Positions 39,935 through 49,395 of a stretch of 64,000 nucleotides of DNA are shown here, one piece after another. A program made the position numbers and the translations under genes. The stretch's first letter is position 1; each line of letters opens with the position of its first letter. The stretch is from Flavobacterium aerium (lineage in GTDB: Bacteria; Bacteroidota; Bacteroidia; Flavobacteriales; Flavobacteriaceae): NCBI RefSeq assembly GCF_030766725.1, contig NZ_JARQWR010000002.1, positions 1 to 64,000 of the forward strand, in the 5' to 3' direction. A model generated the notes under the pieces. That model ran no database searches and was not told the origin of the DNA. It worked only from the letters and a program-made list of their open reading frames with translations.

Positions 39935-41173
39935 TTATTTTAAATTAAGAACTTGTATTTCATTATAATCCTTATATGTTGAGGTAATTACTTTTTCACC
40001 CACTTTTAAGCCTTCTTGTATTTCATAATATAACGGATTTTCTCGGCCTATTTTAATGTTTCTACGTACCGCTTTGTCACCTTCTACAACAAAGATCCAT
40101 TTTCCAGCAGTATCACTATAAAAACTACCCTTTGAAAGTACCAAAGTTTTTGTTTTTTCAGAAAGCATTAATCGTATACCAAAACTAAGTCCTTGTCTTA
40201 AATCTAGTTCTTTTCCATCGATAAAATTAAGCTCGACTTGAAAACGCCCTCCTTTTACTTCAGGAAGTACTTTTGAGATTTCAACTTTCAAGATTTTATT
40301 TTTATACTCTACTTGCCCAATTTGCCCTGGAGAAATTTTCTCTAAATAGAATTCATCTACATCAGCCATTAATTTGTAGCCATTCATCATATCGATTTTT
40401 CCGATACTTTCACCAGATACATAATTTTTACCTAAAACCGGTTCAAAAGAAGAAAGTCTGCCCGCAGAAGGAGCTGTAACCAAGAAATTCTTTTTGTTTT
40501 TTCGTAGAATCTCAAGACTTTTATACATAATCTCTTGAGATTGGCCAATTTGTGAAATTTGAATCTGATTGGCTTGTTTTTCTTTTTGAATACTTTGTTG
40601 AATTATACTCTTACGCTCTTTTTGAAATCTGAAATTTTCTGTTGTTTTCTCAAACTCATTTTTAGCCAAAATTTGTTCCTTATATAATTTTTGATTCAAA
40701 TCAAATAGATTTTTTGCATCCTGATAATCATGTTCAATAGCAATAAGATCTTTAGCCAAACTTAGTTCCTGATTTCTCAAATCAAGTTTAGCCTTATTTA
40801 AGTTATTAATTTGCTCAATAATAGATGTTTCTTGGGTCATGTACCCTAATTCGGTATTGGGATTATACAATCGAGCCAAAGGTTGTCCTTTTTCAACGAA
40901 AGCCCCATTTTCTACTAATATCTCTTGAATAGAACCACCTTCCACAACATTCAATAAAGTAGAATGTAAAGGTTCCACTTTTGCTTGAAATACAATGAAA
41001 TCTTCAAAATAATTATTCTCAACCGTTTTAATTGTGATTTCATTTTTTGAAATGTCTAAACTTCTTTTTTTAGTAATAGAAGAATACACAAAATAACTGA
41101 TTAATAAAAAAACAGGTAAAGCTAAGGCGAGGTATTTATTTTTTCTATTTTTACGAGGCGTGATGGTGTCCAT
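39935..41173 (-). CDS. HlyD/MacA-type periplasmic adaptor
   Basis: 412 residues from the ATG at 41171-41173; an upstream TTG at 41215 is less likely. One membrane span (YLALALPVFLLISYFVYS), a lipoyl-like half (EGGSIQEILVENGAFVEKGQPLARL), a long coiled coil (about residues 110-215, Leu/Glu/Lys/Gln-rich), the second lipoyl half (VTAPSAGRLSSFEPVLGKNYVSG) and a beta-barrel and membrane-proximal end. It joins the ABC permease to the TolC-like duct. First gene of the operon, opposite the response regulator. Confidence 0.92.
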   Translation of the reverse strand: MDTITPRKNRKNKYLALALPVFLLISYFVYSSITKKRSLDISKNEITIKTVENNYFEDFIVFQAKVEPLHSTLLNVVEGGSIQEILVENGAFVEKGQPLARLYNPNTELGYMTQETSIIEQINNLNKAKLDLRNQELSLAKDLIAIEHDYQDAKNLFDLNQKLYKEQILAKNEFEKTTENFRFQKERKSIIQQSIQKEKQANQIQISQIGQSQEIMYKSLEILRKNKKNFLVTAPSAGRLSSFEPVLGKNYVSGESIGKIDMMNGYKLMADVDEFYLEKISPGQIGQVEYKNKILKVEISKVLPEVKGGRFQVELNFIDGKELDLRQGLSFGIRLMLSEKTKTLVLSKGSFYSDTAGKWIFVVEGDKAVRRNIKIGRENPLYYEIQEGLKVGEKVITSTYKDYNEIQVLNLK

Positions 41174-41197
41174 ATTGATTATTTTATAGAGGTACTT

Positions 41198-41297
41198 ATC
41201 AATTTTATGCCACAAACTTTAAAAAGAATAACACGTTGATTTTTAGTGTTTTATTTATTTCTAAAAAATCAAAAGTGTCCGATAATGAACACCTTTT
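41198..41297. promoter_or_regulatory. Divergent control region: inverted repeat and possible sigma-54 promoter
   Basis: AAAAGTGT (41271-41278) and ACACCTTTT (41289-41297) form an inverted repeat with a ten-base spacer, and TGTCCGA occurs twice (from 41276 and 41297). On the minus strand TGGCATAAAATTGAT (41198-41212) resembles a sigma-54 site (TGGCA plus TTG) but the GG-to-second-G spacing is one base short and the -12 GC is GA. The repeat lies some 60-85 bases upstream of that site, a fitting place for an NtrC-type activator. Confidence 0.42.
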
Positions 41298-41315
41298 GTC
41301 CGAAACCGTACAGTA

Positions 41316-42662
41316 ATGAAAAAAACACAGGCAAACATATTAGTGATTGATGATCAGGAAGACATCTTATTTGCTTCCAAAATGTTTTTGAAAAAACATT
41401 TTGAGAATATTTTCACACTCAATAACCCCAGAAACATTATAAATCTGTTATCTGAGAATCATATTGATGTGGTACTCTTGGATATGAATTACCGTATAGG
41501 ATTTGAAGATGGGAAAGAAGGAATTTATGTATTGAAAGAAATTAAAACATTCTCTCCAAAAACAATTGTGATTCTTATGACGGCATTTGGTAAAGTAGAA
41601 ACAGCTGTTGAAGGATTAAAATCAGGAGCTTTTGATTATATCTTAAAACCTTGGGATAATGATAAACTACTTGCCGTAGTAAAAACAGGAGTAGAGGAGA
41701 GTAGAAAAGAGCAAAAAAGAGTGGATAAAGAACCCAAAACGGATCGATTCTTTATTGGACATTCCCCTTCTCTACAAAAAGCGTATTCATTTGCCGATAA
41801 AGTAGCAAAAACCGATGCAAATATTTTAATTTTAGGTGAAAATGGGACAGGGAAGTATGTACTAGCACAGCATATCCATCAAAATTCTCCACGTAAAAAT
41901 CAACCCTTTGTCCATGTAGATTTAGGATCATTGAACGACAATATCTTTGAAAGTGAGCTTTTTGGTTATGCCAGTGGAGCATTTACCGATGCAAAAAATG
42001 ATACACCAGGACGATTCGAATTGGCTCAGAATGGGACTATTTTTTTGGACGAAATAGGGAATGTACCCTTGCACCTGCAATCTAAATTATTACAGGTAAT
42101 CCAGAACAAGTCAGTAACCCGATTAGGAGAATCAAAACCCAGAGCAGTTGATGTTCGTATTATTACGGCTACAAATGCTGATTTAAAACAAAAAGTTGGC
42201 GATAAAAATTTCAGAGAAGATTTATACTATCGCATTAATACGATGGAAATAATGCTGCCGCCACTCCGTGAGCGTAAGGATGATATTATACCATTAGCCC
42301 AATTCTTATTGGAGAAGATGATTGATAAATATGAACGTGCAGCGATTGTCTTTAACCCCATAGCCTTAGAGCAGATGGAAAAACACGCGTGGAATGGAAA
42401 CATTCGAGAAATGGAAAATAGAATCGAACGGGCTGTAATACTTTGCGATAAAGATATCATCACCATTTCCGATTTAGATTTGGATATCATAGTGCCAGTG
42501 GAGGATCATAAAGATGATTTACAATTAGCTGACATAGAGAAAAGCTCTATCGAAAAAGTATTGCATAAAAACAATTTCAATATTAGTAAATCAGCCGAAG
42601 AATTAGGATTATCCCGAGCTTCATTGTACCGCAGAATGGAAAAATTTGATATTAAGGAATAA
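41316..42662 (+). CDS. NtrC-type sigma-54-dependent response regulator
   Basis: 448 residues. Receiver domain 8-122 with acidic pocket Asp12-Asp13 and phosphoacceptor Asp56; AAA+ domain 145-375 with Walker A GENGTGK (174-180), sigma-54 contact loop GAFTDA (221-226; consensus GAFTGA) and Walker B FLDEIG (243-248); C-terminal Fis-type helix-turn-helix (SAEELGLSRASLYRRMEKF). It should activate the divergent efflux operon when phosphorylated by the kinase encoded next. Confidence 0.94.
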   Translation: MKKTQANILVIDDQEDILFASKMFLKKHFENIFTLNNPRNIINLLSENHIDVVLLDMNYRIGFEDGKEGIYVLKEIKTFSPKTIVILMTAFGKVETAVEGLKSGAFDYILKPWDNDKLLAVVKTGVEESRKEQKRVDKEPKTDRFFIGHSPSLQKAYSFADKVAKTDANILILGENGTGKYVLAQHIHQNSPRKNQPFVHVDLGSLNDNIFESELFGYASGAFTDAKNDTPGRFELAQNGTIFLDEIGNVPLHLQSKLLQVIQNKSVTRLGESKPRAVDVRIITATNADLKQKVGDKNFREDLYYRINTMEIMLPPLRERKDDIIPLAQFLLEKMIDKYERAAIVFNPIALEQMEKHAWNGNIREMENRIERAVILCDKDIITISDLDLDIIVPVEDHKDDLQLADIEKSSIEKVLHKNNFNISKSAEELGLSRASLYRRMEKFDIKE

Positions 42663-42692
42663 CGAACTATTGACTTGAAAATAATACAATAG

Positions 42693-44018
42693 ATGAACTT
42701 TAAACAATACAACGGTATATTTTTTCGAATCCTAATCATTATAATAGGGATTACCTCCTGTATAATTTTATTTCAAAAAGGACTACACTATTCGGCTATT
42801 CTAGCTGCAATAATTTCTATCACCATCATCATAGAAATGTATATATTCATTAAGAGTAGTATTCTTTTTTATGATAAAACGATAGATGCAATATTGGCCA
42901 ATGATTTTTCAGCGGACTTTTCAAAACAGAGCACTTTATCCAATTATAAAAGTTTACTAAGACTCTATGAAACTTTAAAAGAAAAGCAGAACGACCAAGA
43001 GTCAAAAGAATTGGTATACCGTTCTATCTTGAACAATATTGAAACAGGTGTTTTAATCTTACAGAAAGATAAACAAGACTGGGATATCTTCTTAATGAAT
43101 GATTATTTCTCTAATTATTTTACTGTTCCTAAAGTTTCCAAATGGAAGTATCTTAAGAATCATTTACCTTCTCTTTGTGCAAGTATTGAAGATCAAAATT
43201 TTCAGGAAATCAAAACGGCACTGCAAATCAAGGTGGAACAGCAAGACACACAAACCTTTATACTTCAAACCTCTAGGACAAAAACATACAATAAAGAATA
43301 CTACATTATCCTCTTGGATTCAATTCAAAAAGTAATTGAGAAAAAGGAAAAAGAAGCGTGGATTAATCTGATGAAAGTAATTTCGCATGAATTAATGAAT
43401 TCTTTAACGCCCATTCGTTCACTTACACAAAATCTTAATGAGCTAATGCAACAAGAATCTCTTTCTAAAGAAGATTTAGAAGATATTAAACAAAGCGTTA
43501 CGACAATGATTCACCGTAGTGATCACCTACAAATTTTTGTGGATAGCTATCGAAAATTAGCCATGTTACCTACACCTGTAAAAACTAAGGTAGAGCTGAA
43601 TGAATTAATTAATAGTACCTTAAACATCATGAATCCTCTCTTGAAAAAAGAGAATATTGCAGTTGTGAATTCAATTTCCTTTAACCGATGGCTTTCGGTA
43701 GATAAATTACAGATGGAACAAGTTCTAATCAATATACTAACCAATAGTATTTATGCATTAGAAGGATTAAAAGATAAAGTTATTGAGATTCAGGCAGAGC
43801 AAAAAAATGATAGAATTACGATAACGATTGGCGATTCTGGAAAAGGAATTGAAAAAGAAATTGAGGATAAAATATTTCTTCCTTTTTTCACTACCCGTAT
43901 AGAAGGAGCAGGTATTGGACTTACTTTATCCAGAAATATTATAGAAGCTCATGGTGGCTATTTGACCTTGAGAAAAGGAGAAGAGCAAACCATTTTTGTA
44001 ATCAATTTAAAAACCTAA
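42693..44018 (+). CDS. Membrane histidine kinase partner of the NtrC-type regulator
   Basis: 441 residues. Two spans (about 9-28 and 33-53) with almost no periplasmic loop, a HAMP/PAS-like linker (about 55-215), the H box VISHELMNSLTPIRS with His232, N box NILTNSIYALE, and G boxes GDSGKGI and GAGIGLTLSR. With only a few residues outside the membrane, it probably senses something in the membrane or cytoplasm. It starts 30 bases behind the regulator gene. Confidence 0.93.
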   Translation: MNFKQYNGIFFRILIIIIGITSCIILFQKGLHYSAILAAIISITIIIEMYIFIKSSILFYDKTIDAILANDFSADFSKQSTLSNYKSLLRLYETLKEKQNDQESKELVYRSILNNIETGVLILQKDKQDWDIFLMNDYFSNYFTVPKVSKWKYLKNHLPSLCASIEDQNFQEIKTALQIKVEQQDTQTFILQTSRTKTYNKEYYIILLDSIQKVIEKKEKEAWINLMKVISHELMNSLTPIRSLTQNLNELMQQESLSKEDLEDIKQSVTTMIHRSDHLQIFVDSYRKLAMLPTPVKTKVELNELINSTLNIMNPLLKKENIAVVNSISFNRWLSVDKLQMEQVLINILTNSIYALEGLKDKVIEIQAEQKNDRITITIGDSGKGIEKEIEDKIFLPFFTTRIEGAGIGLTLSRNIIEAHGGYLTLRKGEEQTIFVINLKT

Positions 44019-44426
44019 AATTAAAATTATATATAGTAAATTACCATATATATATTCTTTGTTTACTTCCTGAACTTAAAAAATACCTTTTCTGTACAAA
44101 AATATACTACAACAAAAACAACAACAAGGTAATACGGGTAGTATTGTTAGGTAAAAATCTTACAAATATTATAAAATACACTAGTGTTAACGTCGAAAAT
44201 TACCGTAATTATTTAATTATTCTATGAAATAGTTAATCACTGTTTCATAGTTAGTTACAGTATTTTGTAAACAGATAAAAACCATTTTTTATTTTCAATT
44301 CCTCAAAACCATTTTATTTTTATTTAGAATAAATAAGAATAGTTTAGGATTTTAACATTTTGTATTTTAATTTTGGAACATCAAAATAAAGTTAAAAAAG
44401 AGTAGAACTATACTCAACTTATCCAA
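44019..44426. promoter_or_regulatory. Control region before the iron-uptake operon
   Basis: A 408-base gap without a gene. It holds an 11-pair stem-loop CTATGAAATAG/CTGTTTCATAG (44222-44250), a small palindrome AATAC-GGGTA-GTATT (44131-44145), an inverted repeat TTATTT-AGAAT-AAATAA (44320-44336) that could be an iron-regulator (Fur-type) site, and TAATTTTG (44368-44375), a -7 match 52 bases before the receptor start. The Fur assignment is a guess from position and AT-rich symmetry. Confidence 0.45.
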
Positions 44427-46778
44427 ATGAAACTACAAAGACTATGTGTTTTAGCTATTTTTCTAATAGCTTCATTACAGGTTTTCTCTCAAAGTAGAAA
44501 ATCTTCTGTATCGGGGAAAATATTAACCCCCGACAATTTACCGGCCGAATCCGTTTCCGTTTTTTTTAAAAACACACAATATTCAGCTATTACAAATGAA
44601 AAAGGAGAGTATACGATTGATGCAGAACCAGGAAAATACACTTTAATTATTTCATATATCGGTTTTAAATCGAAAGAAATGAAAGTTGTTGTGCAGGAAG
44701 AAAATACGCAGATACAAAATGTAATTGTAGAGGAAGATGTCAAAGCCTTAAATGAAGTTCAGGTAGAAGGAAAATCGAGCGTACAGCGCATAAGAGAACA
44801 GGCTTACAATGTTACTGCAATAGATGCAAAACAGCTTTATAATACTTCGAGTGATATCAATCAAGTATTGAATAAGACAACAGGAGTACGCATTCGTGAA
44901 TCGGGTGGATTAGGTTCTAACTTTAACTTCACTTTAAATGGTTTTTCAGGAAATCAAGTTAAATTCTTTTTGGATGGAATTCCAATTGACAATTATGGTT
45001 CATCATTTACACTTAATAATATTCCAATCAATATGGCTGAACGTATTGATATTTACAAAGGAGTTGTACCTATTGAACTAGGTGGTGATGCACTAGGAGG
45101 AGCGGTTAATATTATTACCAATAAAAATATCAACCGTTATATTGATGCCTCTTATAGTTTCGGATCATTTAATACCCATAAGGCAGCAATTAATACCCGT
45201 TTTTCCAATAAAAATGGATTCATATTGAATGTAAATGCTTTTACCAATTACTCTGATAACGACTATAAAGTGGATGTAAGTATAGCCGATCGTGAAACAG
45301 GACAATATTTACCAGAACGAAAGTTTAGACATTTTCATGATGGTTATAAATCTGGCACCATGATGGTTGAAGGAGGAGTGAAAAATAAAAAATTTGCGGA
45401 TTATTTATTAATTGGAGCCATTGTAACTGGCAATAAAAAGGAAATCCAACAAGGCTCAACCATGCAACGTGTAGTGGGAGAAGCGTATACAGAAAGCAAA
45501 GGTTTTATTCCTTCGTTGAAATATAAAAAAGACAATTTGTTTACAGATGGACTTTCTTTGAATTTCACAACTTCATATAATATTTCACAAGGAAAATCAG
45601 TCGATGTTTCTTCAAAAGTTTATGACTGGACGGGAGGGTATACGTATAGAACCTACGGCAATACTCCTGATAAGGGTGAGCTAGGTGATAAGACAATCTA
45701 TGTCTATGATGAAAAGACATTTCAGACCGCAACCAATTTAAAATACCAAATCACAGACAATCAAACGGTAGCCTTGAACCATTCCTATACAGGATACAAT
45801 CGTAAAGAAAATGATGAATATAAAGAGATTATCCGACCAGGAAAACCAACAATTAATAAAGGGTTTTTAGGATTATCATATAATGTTATAGCCTTAGATC
45901 AACGCCTATCTGTTTCCGCTTTTGGAAAACGTTATGATTTATCGACTAAGATGGTATCGAATGATGCTTTGTTATCAAAATCATCTTCATTTTATGGTTA
46001 CGGAACCGCTGCAACTTATCATATTATTCCAGAATTGCAAGTTAAAGCATCCTATGAATATGCATACCGTATGCCTACAGCAACAGAAATGTTAGGAGAT
46101 GGATTAAGTATTAAAAGTAACATTGATTTAAAACCAGAGAAAAGTAGTAACATCAATGCAGGATTAGCTTTTACAAAAAAAATAGAAAAACATACTTTTG
46201 GGCTAGAAAGCAGTTATATTTTTAGAAATGCAAAAGACTTTATTCAAAATGTACGATTAGAAACTACAAGCAAATATGAAAATCAGGAAAGTATTCGAGT
46301 ACAAGGTGTCGACGGAGCTATCCGATACGGATACTCAGAGTTGTTAACGTTTGAGATTAATGCAACCTATCAAAAAACGACCAATACAAACAAATTTGCC
46401 CCACCAGGAACACAAATACATAATTACCTATACGGTGCTCAGTTGCCGAATACACCAATATTCTACGGGAATGCCGATTTAACGTTCATGTTCAAAAATG
46501 TTTCGTATACTCATGATCAACTTTCAGTAAATGTAGGAGCAAATTATATCGATGCCTATTATTTATCATGGCCTATTTATGGCGATTCAAAATACAAAAA
46601 AGCCATTCCAGAACAGTTCACTCAAAACCTAGGAGCAACCTATTCATTCCAAAACGGTAAGTACAATGTGGCTTTGGATTGCCGTAATATCACCGATGTA
46701 AAGGTGTACGATTACTTTAATGTACAAAAACCAGGGCGCTCATTTACGATAAAATTCAGATACTTTTTTAATAATTAA
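44427..46778 (+). CDS. TonB-dependent receptor, siderophore/iron type
   Basis: 783 residues. Signal peptide (CVLAIFLIASLQVFSQS), an N-terminal carboxypeptidase-D-like domain (about 28-105), a plug (about 115-230, with LNKTTGVRIRESGGLGSNF and YKGVVPIELGGDALGGAVNI) and a 22-strand barrel to the C-terminal VQKPGRSFTIKFRYFF. The plug and its neighbours (DUF4374 lipoprotein, PepSY protein) point to a ferric-siderophore rather than a SusC-type receptor. First gene of the operon. Confidence 0.94.
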   Translation: MKLQRLCVLAIFLIASLQVFSQSRKSSVSGKILTPDNLPAESVSVFFKNTQYSAITNEKGEYTIDAEPGKYTLIISYIGFKSKEMKVVVQEENTQIQNVIVEEDVKALNEVQVEGKSSVQRIREQAYNVTAIDAKQLYNTSSDINQVLNKTTGVRIRESGGLGSNFNFTLNGFSGNQVKFFLDGIPIDNYGSSFTLNNIPINMAERIDIYKGVVPIELGGDALGGAVNIITNKNINRYIDASYSFGSFNTHKAAINTRFSNKNGFILNVNAFTNYSDNDYKVDVSIADRETGQYLPERKFRHFHDGYKSGTMMVEGGVKNKKFADYLLIGAIVTGNKKEIQQGSTMQRVVGEAYTESKGFIPSLKYKKDNLFTDGLSLNFTTSYNISQGKSVDVSSKVYDWTGGYTYRTYGNTPDKGELGDKTIYVYDEKTFQTATNLKYQITDNQTVALNHSYTGYNRKENDEYKEIIRPGKPTINKGFLGLSYNVIALDQRLSVSAFGKRYDLSTKMVSNDALLSKSSSFYGYGTAATYHIIPELQVKASYEYAYRMPTATEMLGDGLSIKSNIDLKPEKSSNINAGLAFTKKIEKHTFGLESSYIFRNAKDFIQNVRLETTSKYENQESIRVQGVDGAIRYGYSELLTFEINATYQKTTNTNKFAPPGTQIHNYLYGAQLPNTPIFYGNADLTFMFKNVSYTHDQLSVNVGANYIDAYYLSWPIYGDSKYKKAIPEQFTQNLGATYSFQNGKYNVALDCRNITDVKVYDYFNVQKPGRSFTIKFRYFFNN

Positions 46779-46796
46779 TCATACTTAAATAATCAA

Positions 46797-48056
46797 ATGA
46801 TGTCAATAAACAAATTCAAAAATTATTTTACGGCTATAGCTCTATCAGCTGTATTTTTTTCTTGTGGAAGTGATGATTCTTCTAGAGGAGATGAAAATTC
46901 TGGAGCAGATTCAAAATATGTTTTCTCCTATTGGTTAGCAGACTATACACAATACATCTGGGGATTCGATTCATTAGATCGATTCATGACAGGAGAAATT
47001 AGTATGCAGGGAATCGGTATTGAACAAAAAGGAGATTGTATTGCTGTAAACAATACACTTTTTGCTTGTAGTACAGACGACGATGGAGGAGCATCTCTTT
47101 ACATTGATCAAACAGGAAAATTAGTCAAGGGAAATAAAATTGCTATAGAATCAGTATATGCTTTTGGTACTACAGAAGATAATAAAGCAGTGCTTATTGG
47201 AGCTTCATGGGAAGGAAGTTCTATAGACAAAGAAATGATGATTTATGACCCAAATACAGTTTCAATCATCCGTCGAAAAATGGATAATTTTGCAGAAGTG
47301 GTAGGGAATGAAACTTTATATATGTGGCCTACAGGTTTACAAACATCAGGAAATAAACTATATGTTACTGGTTATTTATTACCACGCGTTGGAAACAACT
47401 GGGGAGATAAAAGAACGACAGAAACTTACATCAGAGTATATGATTATCCATCACTTACTTATGTAAAAACGATTAAAGATACTAGAACTACACCAGCTGG
47501 AATTTATTATAGTAATACAGGTACAATTCGTACAGAAAATGGAGATATTTACACTTTCTCTTCGAATGCCTATGCAGGAATCTATACTCCAAAAACAGAT
47601 GCAGCTTCAGGGATATTACGTATTAAAAGTGGAACTGATACCTTTGATGCAGATTACTTCCTTAACTTCGAACAAAGCAGTGTAACAGGAAAAGTGCTTT
47701 CTGCTTACTATGCAGGAGGAAATAAAGTAGTGGTAAAATACATTCCTAAAAATATTGATACAACAGAAAATCAATCGGCATTTCTTCAAAATACAAAACC
47801 TATTTTAAAATCGGCTATAGTAGATTTGATAAGCAAAACGGTTACACCAATTACAGGATTGCCAGATCATTCCGGGGATGAATATTTTGGATTGGGTAGT
47901 ATGTATGTAGAAAATGGAAAAGCTTATAAAAGTTACTTAAACAATACTGAATCTAGAATCTATCAAATAGATCTTAGTACAGGTGTTGCTAAACCAGGAG
48001 CATTGTTAAAAGGTGGTCTTCACATGCCAGTAATTACCAAGTTAACAAAAAGATAA
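46797..48056 (+). CDS. DUF4374 lipoprotein
   Basis: 419 residues. Lipobox FFSC gives a lipidated N-terminus at about Cys23. The body has a seven-bladed-propeller-like rhythm (YVFSYWLADYTQYIWGFD, GNKLYVTGYLLPRVGNNW, SRIYQIDLSTGVAKPGALLKG) as in DUF4374 proteins, which are regularly encoded beside TonB-dependent siderophore receptors in Bacteroidota. It starts 18 bases after the receptor gene. Probably helps bind or process the iron complex at the cell surface or in the periplasm; no reaction is known. Confidence 0.88.
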   Translation: MMSINKFKNYFTAIALSAVFFSCGSDDSSRGDENSGADSKYVFSYWLADYTQYIWGFDSLDRFMTGEISMQGIGIEQKGDCIAVNNTLFACSTDDDGGASLYIDQTGKLVKGNKIAIESVYAFGTTEDNKAVLIGASWEGSSIDKEMMIYDPNTVSIIRRKMDNFAEVVGNETLYMWPTGLQTSGNKLYVTGYLLPRVGNNWGDKRTTETYIRVYDYPSLTYVKTIKDTRTTPAGIYYSNTGTIRTENGDIYTFSSNAYAGIYTPKTDAASGILRIKSGTDTFDADYFLNFEQSSVTGKVLSAYYAGGNKVVVKYIPKNIDTTENQSAFLQNTKPILKSAIVDLISKTVTPITGLPDHSGDEYFGLGSMYVENGKAYKSYLNNTESRIYQIDLSTGVAKPGALLKGGLHMPVITKLTKR

Positions 48057-48083
48057 TCCCTATTTTTTATAAAATAATTACAT

Positions 48084-48127
48084 AACCATGTGACTGTTGG
48101 TTCTCCTTCAAACACATGGTTATTTTT
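48084..48127 (+). terminator. Terminator-like hairpin between the DUF4374 and PepSY genes
   Basis: AACCATGTG (48084-48092) with CACATGGTT (48113-48121) and a twenty-base loop, followed by ATTTTTTAC. It could end or attenuate the message before the PepSY gene, and it lies upstream of the preferred PepSY start at 48148. Confidence 0.65.
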
Positions 48128-48147
48128 TACTAAACTCAATTTTTTTT

Positions 48148-49278
48148 ATGTTCAATAAAATAAATGCTTGGCTACATTTGTGGTTAGGTCTTGCGTCGGG
48201 AATCATTGTTGTAATCGTTAGTATTACAGGTTGTATCTTGGTTTTTGAACAGGAAATAGTTTCATTTTCCTCCCCATGGCTACACGTTGAAGAACAAGCT
48301 GCCGAAAAACAATTACCCCCTTCTGAAATTTATAATGCTGTAAAAACAGCAATGCCCGACAAAGAGGTGAAAAGTCTTTGGTATGAAGGATTAGATCGAT
48401 CGATACAAGTTACTATCGATTCAGATTCATTGGTATATGTAAATCCCTATACCGCCAAAATCATGGCCGTTGTAGATCATGAAGACATTTTTCATATTGT
48501 AGAAGATGGACATTTCTATTTATGGCTTCCACGAGAAATAGGAGAGCAGTTCACAGGATGGGGAACCTTCATTTTCTTTCTACTAACGATCAGTGGATTA
48601 ATCCTATGGTTTCCTAAAAAATGGAACAAAGCAAATAGAGATATGAGCTTTAAAATTAAATGGAAAGCCCGCTTTAAGCGTCTGAATTATGATTTGCATA
48701 ATGTATTGGGTTTTTATTCTTTTCTACTAGCCTTAATCATGGCTTTTACAGCTTTAGTAATGAGTTTTAATTGGTTTCGTCAAAGTGCCTATTGGGCAAG
48801 TGGTGGATGGCAAGACAAAGAACAGAAAGAAGAACCCATTGCTGTTAAAGATTCTATCACTAAACCCGAAAGAGACAAATTAATTCTGGCAGATTCGATT
48901 TGGAAAAAAGTACGTCGAGATATTGCAGAGAAAGATAAAGAAGCAGTCATCATCAGTATTCAAGAAAAACCAGGAGAAAGTATATATGCCTGTACCGATA
49001 TGCATAATGGAGCATGGCGTGATTTATATTTTGATCCACAAACACTTAAATTACTACCCGATACACAAAAAAGAATAGGAGATGAGCGTTTTGCTGATTG
49101 GCTTCGCCGATCGAATTACGGTTTGCATACAGGAACTGTAGGCGGATTAACTACAAAAATTTTATATTTCATTGCTAGTTTTATTTGTGCCAGCTTACCC
49201 ATAACCGGATTTATTATTTGGTGGGGTAGAAAGAAAAAGAAGAAGAAAAGTCCTCAAAAAGGAAAAAAAGCTATTTGA
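48148..49278 (+). CDS. PepSY-associated membrane protein, iron uptake related
   Basis: 376 residues from the ATG at 48148; a TTG at 48097 inside the hairpin loop is rejected. The opening MFNKINAWLHLWLGLASGI and the four spans (about 12-34, 140-160, 190-210, 345-365) with PepSY segments between are those of the PiuB/PepSY_TM family, thought to reduce siderophore-bound iron or move electrons across the inner membrane. Histidines in LHLWLG, YDLHNVLGFYSF and NYGLHTGTVGG may bind haem. The C-terminus is Lys-rich. Confidence 0.9.
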   Translation: MFNKINAWLHLWLGLASGIIVVIVSITGCILVFEQEIVSFSSPWLHVEEQAAEKQLPPSEIYNAVKTAMPDKEVKSLWYEGLDRSIQVTIDSDSLVYVNPYTAKIMAVVDHEDIFHIVEDGHFYLWLPREIGEQFTGWGTFIFFLLTISGLILWFPKKWNKANRDMSFKIKWKARFKRLNYDLHNVLGFYSFLLALIMAFTALVMSFNWFRQSAYWASGGWQDKEQKEEPIAVKDSITKPERDKLILADSIWKKVRRDIAEKDKEAVIISIQEKPGESIYACTDMHNGAWRDLYFDPQTLKLLPDTQKRIGDERFADWLRRSNYGLHTGTVGGLTTKILYFIASFICASLPITGFIIWWGRKKKKKKSPQKGKKAI

Positions 49279-49341
49279 TACTAACCAGCCAATTAGACGT
49301 TTTAAATTAGTGGTAATTTAAATTTTTACTTTGCACAAATG

Positions 49342-49372
49342 AAAACCGCTTCAGGAAACTGAAGCGGTTTTT
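49342..49372. terminator. Bidirectional terminator
   Basis: AAAACCGCTTCAG (49342-49354) with CTGAAGCGGTTTT (49359-49371), GAAA tetraloop. Lies between the iron operon and the convergent amidase gene. Confidence 0.92.
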
Positions 49373-49395
49373 TAATTTTAAAAATAAATCAAGTG

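Noticed and set aside
41198..41212. TGGCATAAAATTGAT as a firm sigma-54 promoter
   Set aside because: The spacing is one base short and the GC of the -12 element is GA; kept only as a weak candidate inside the control-region entry.
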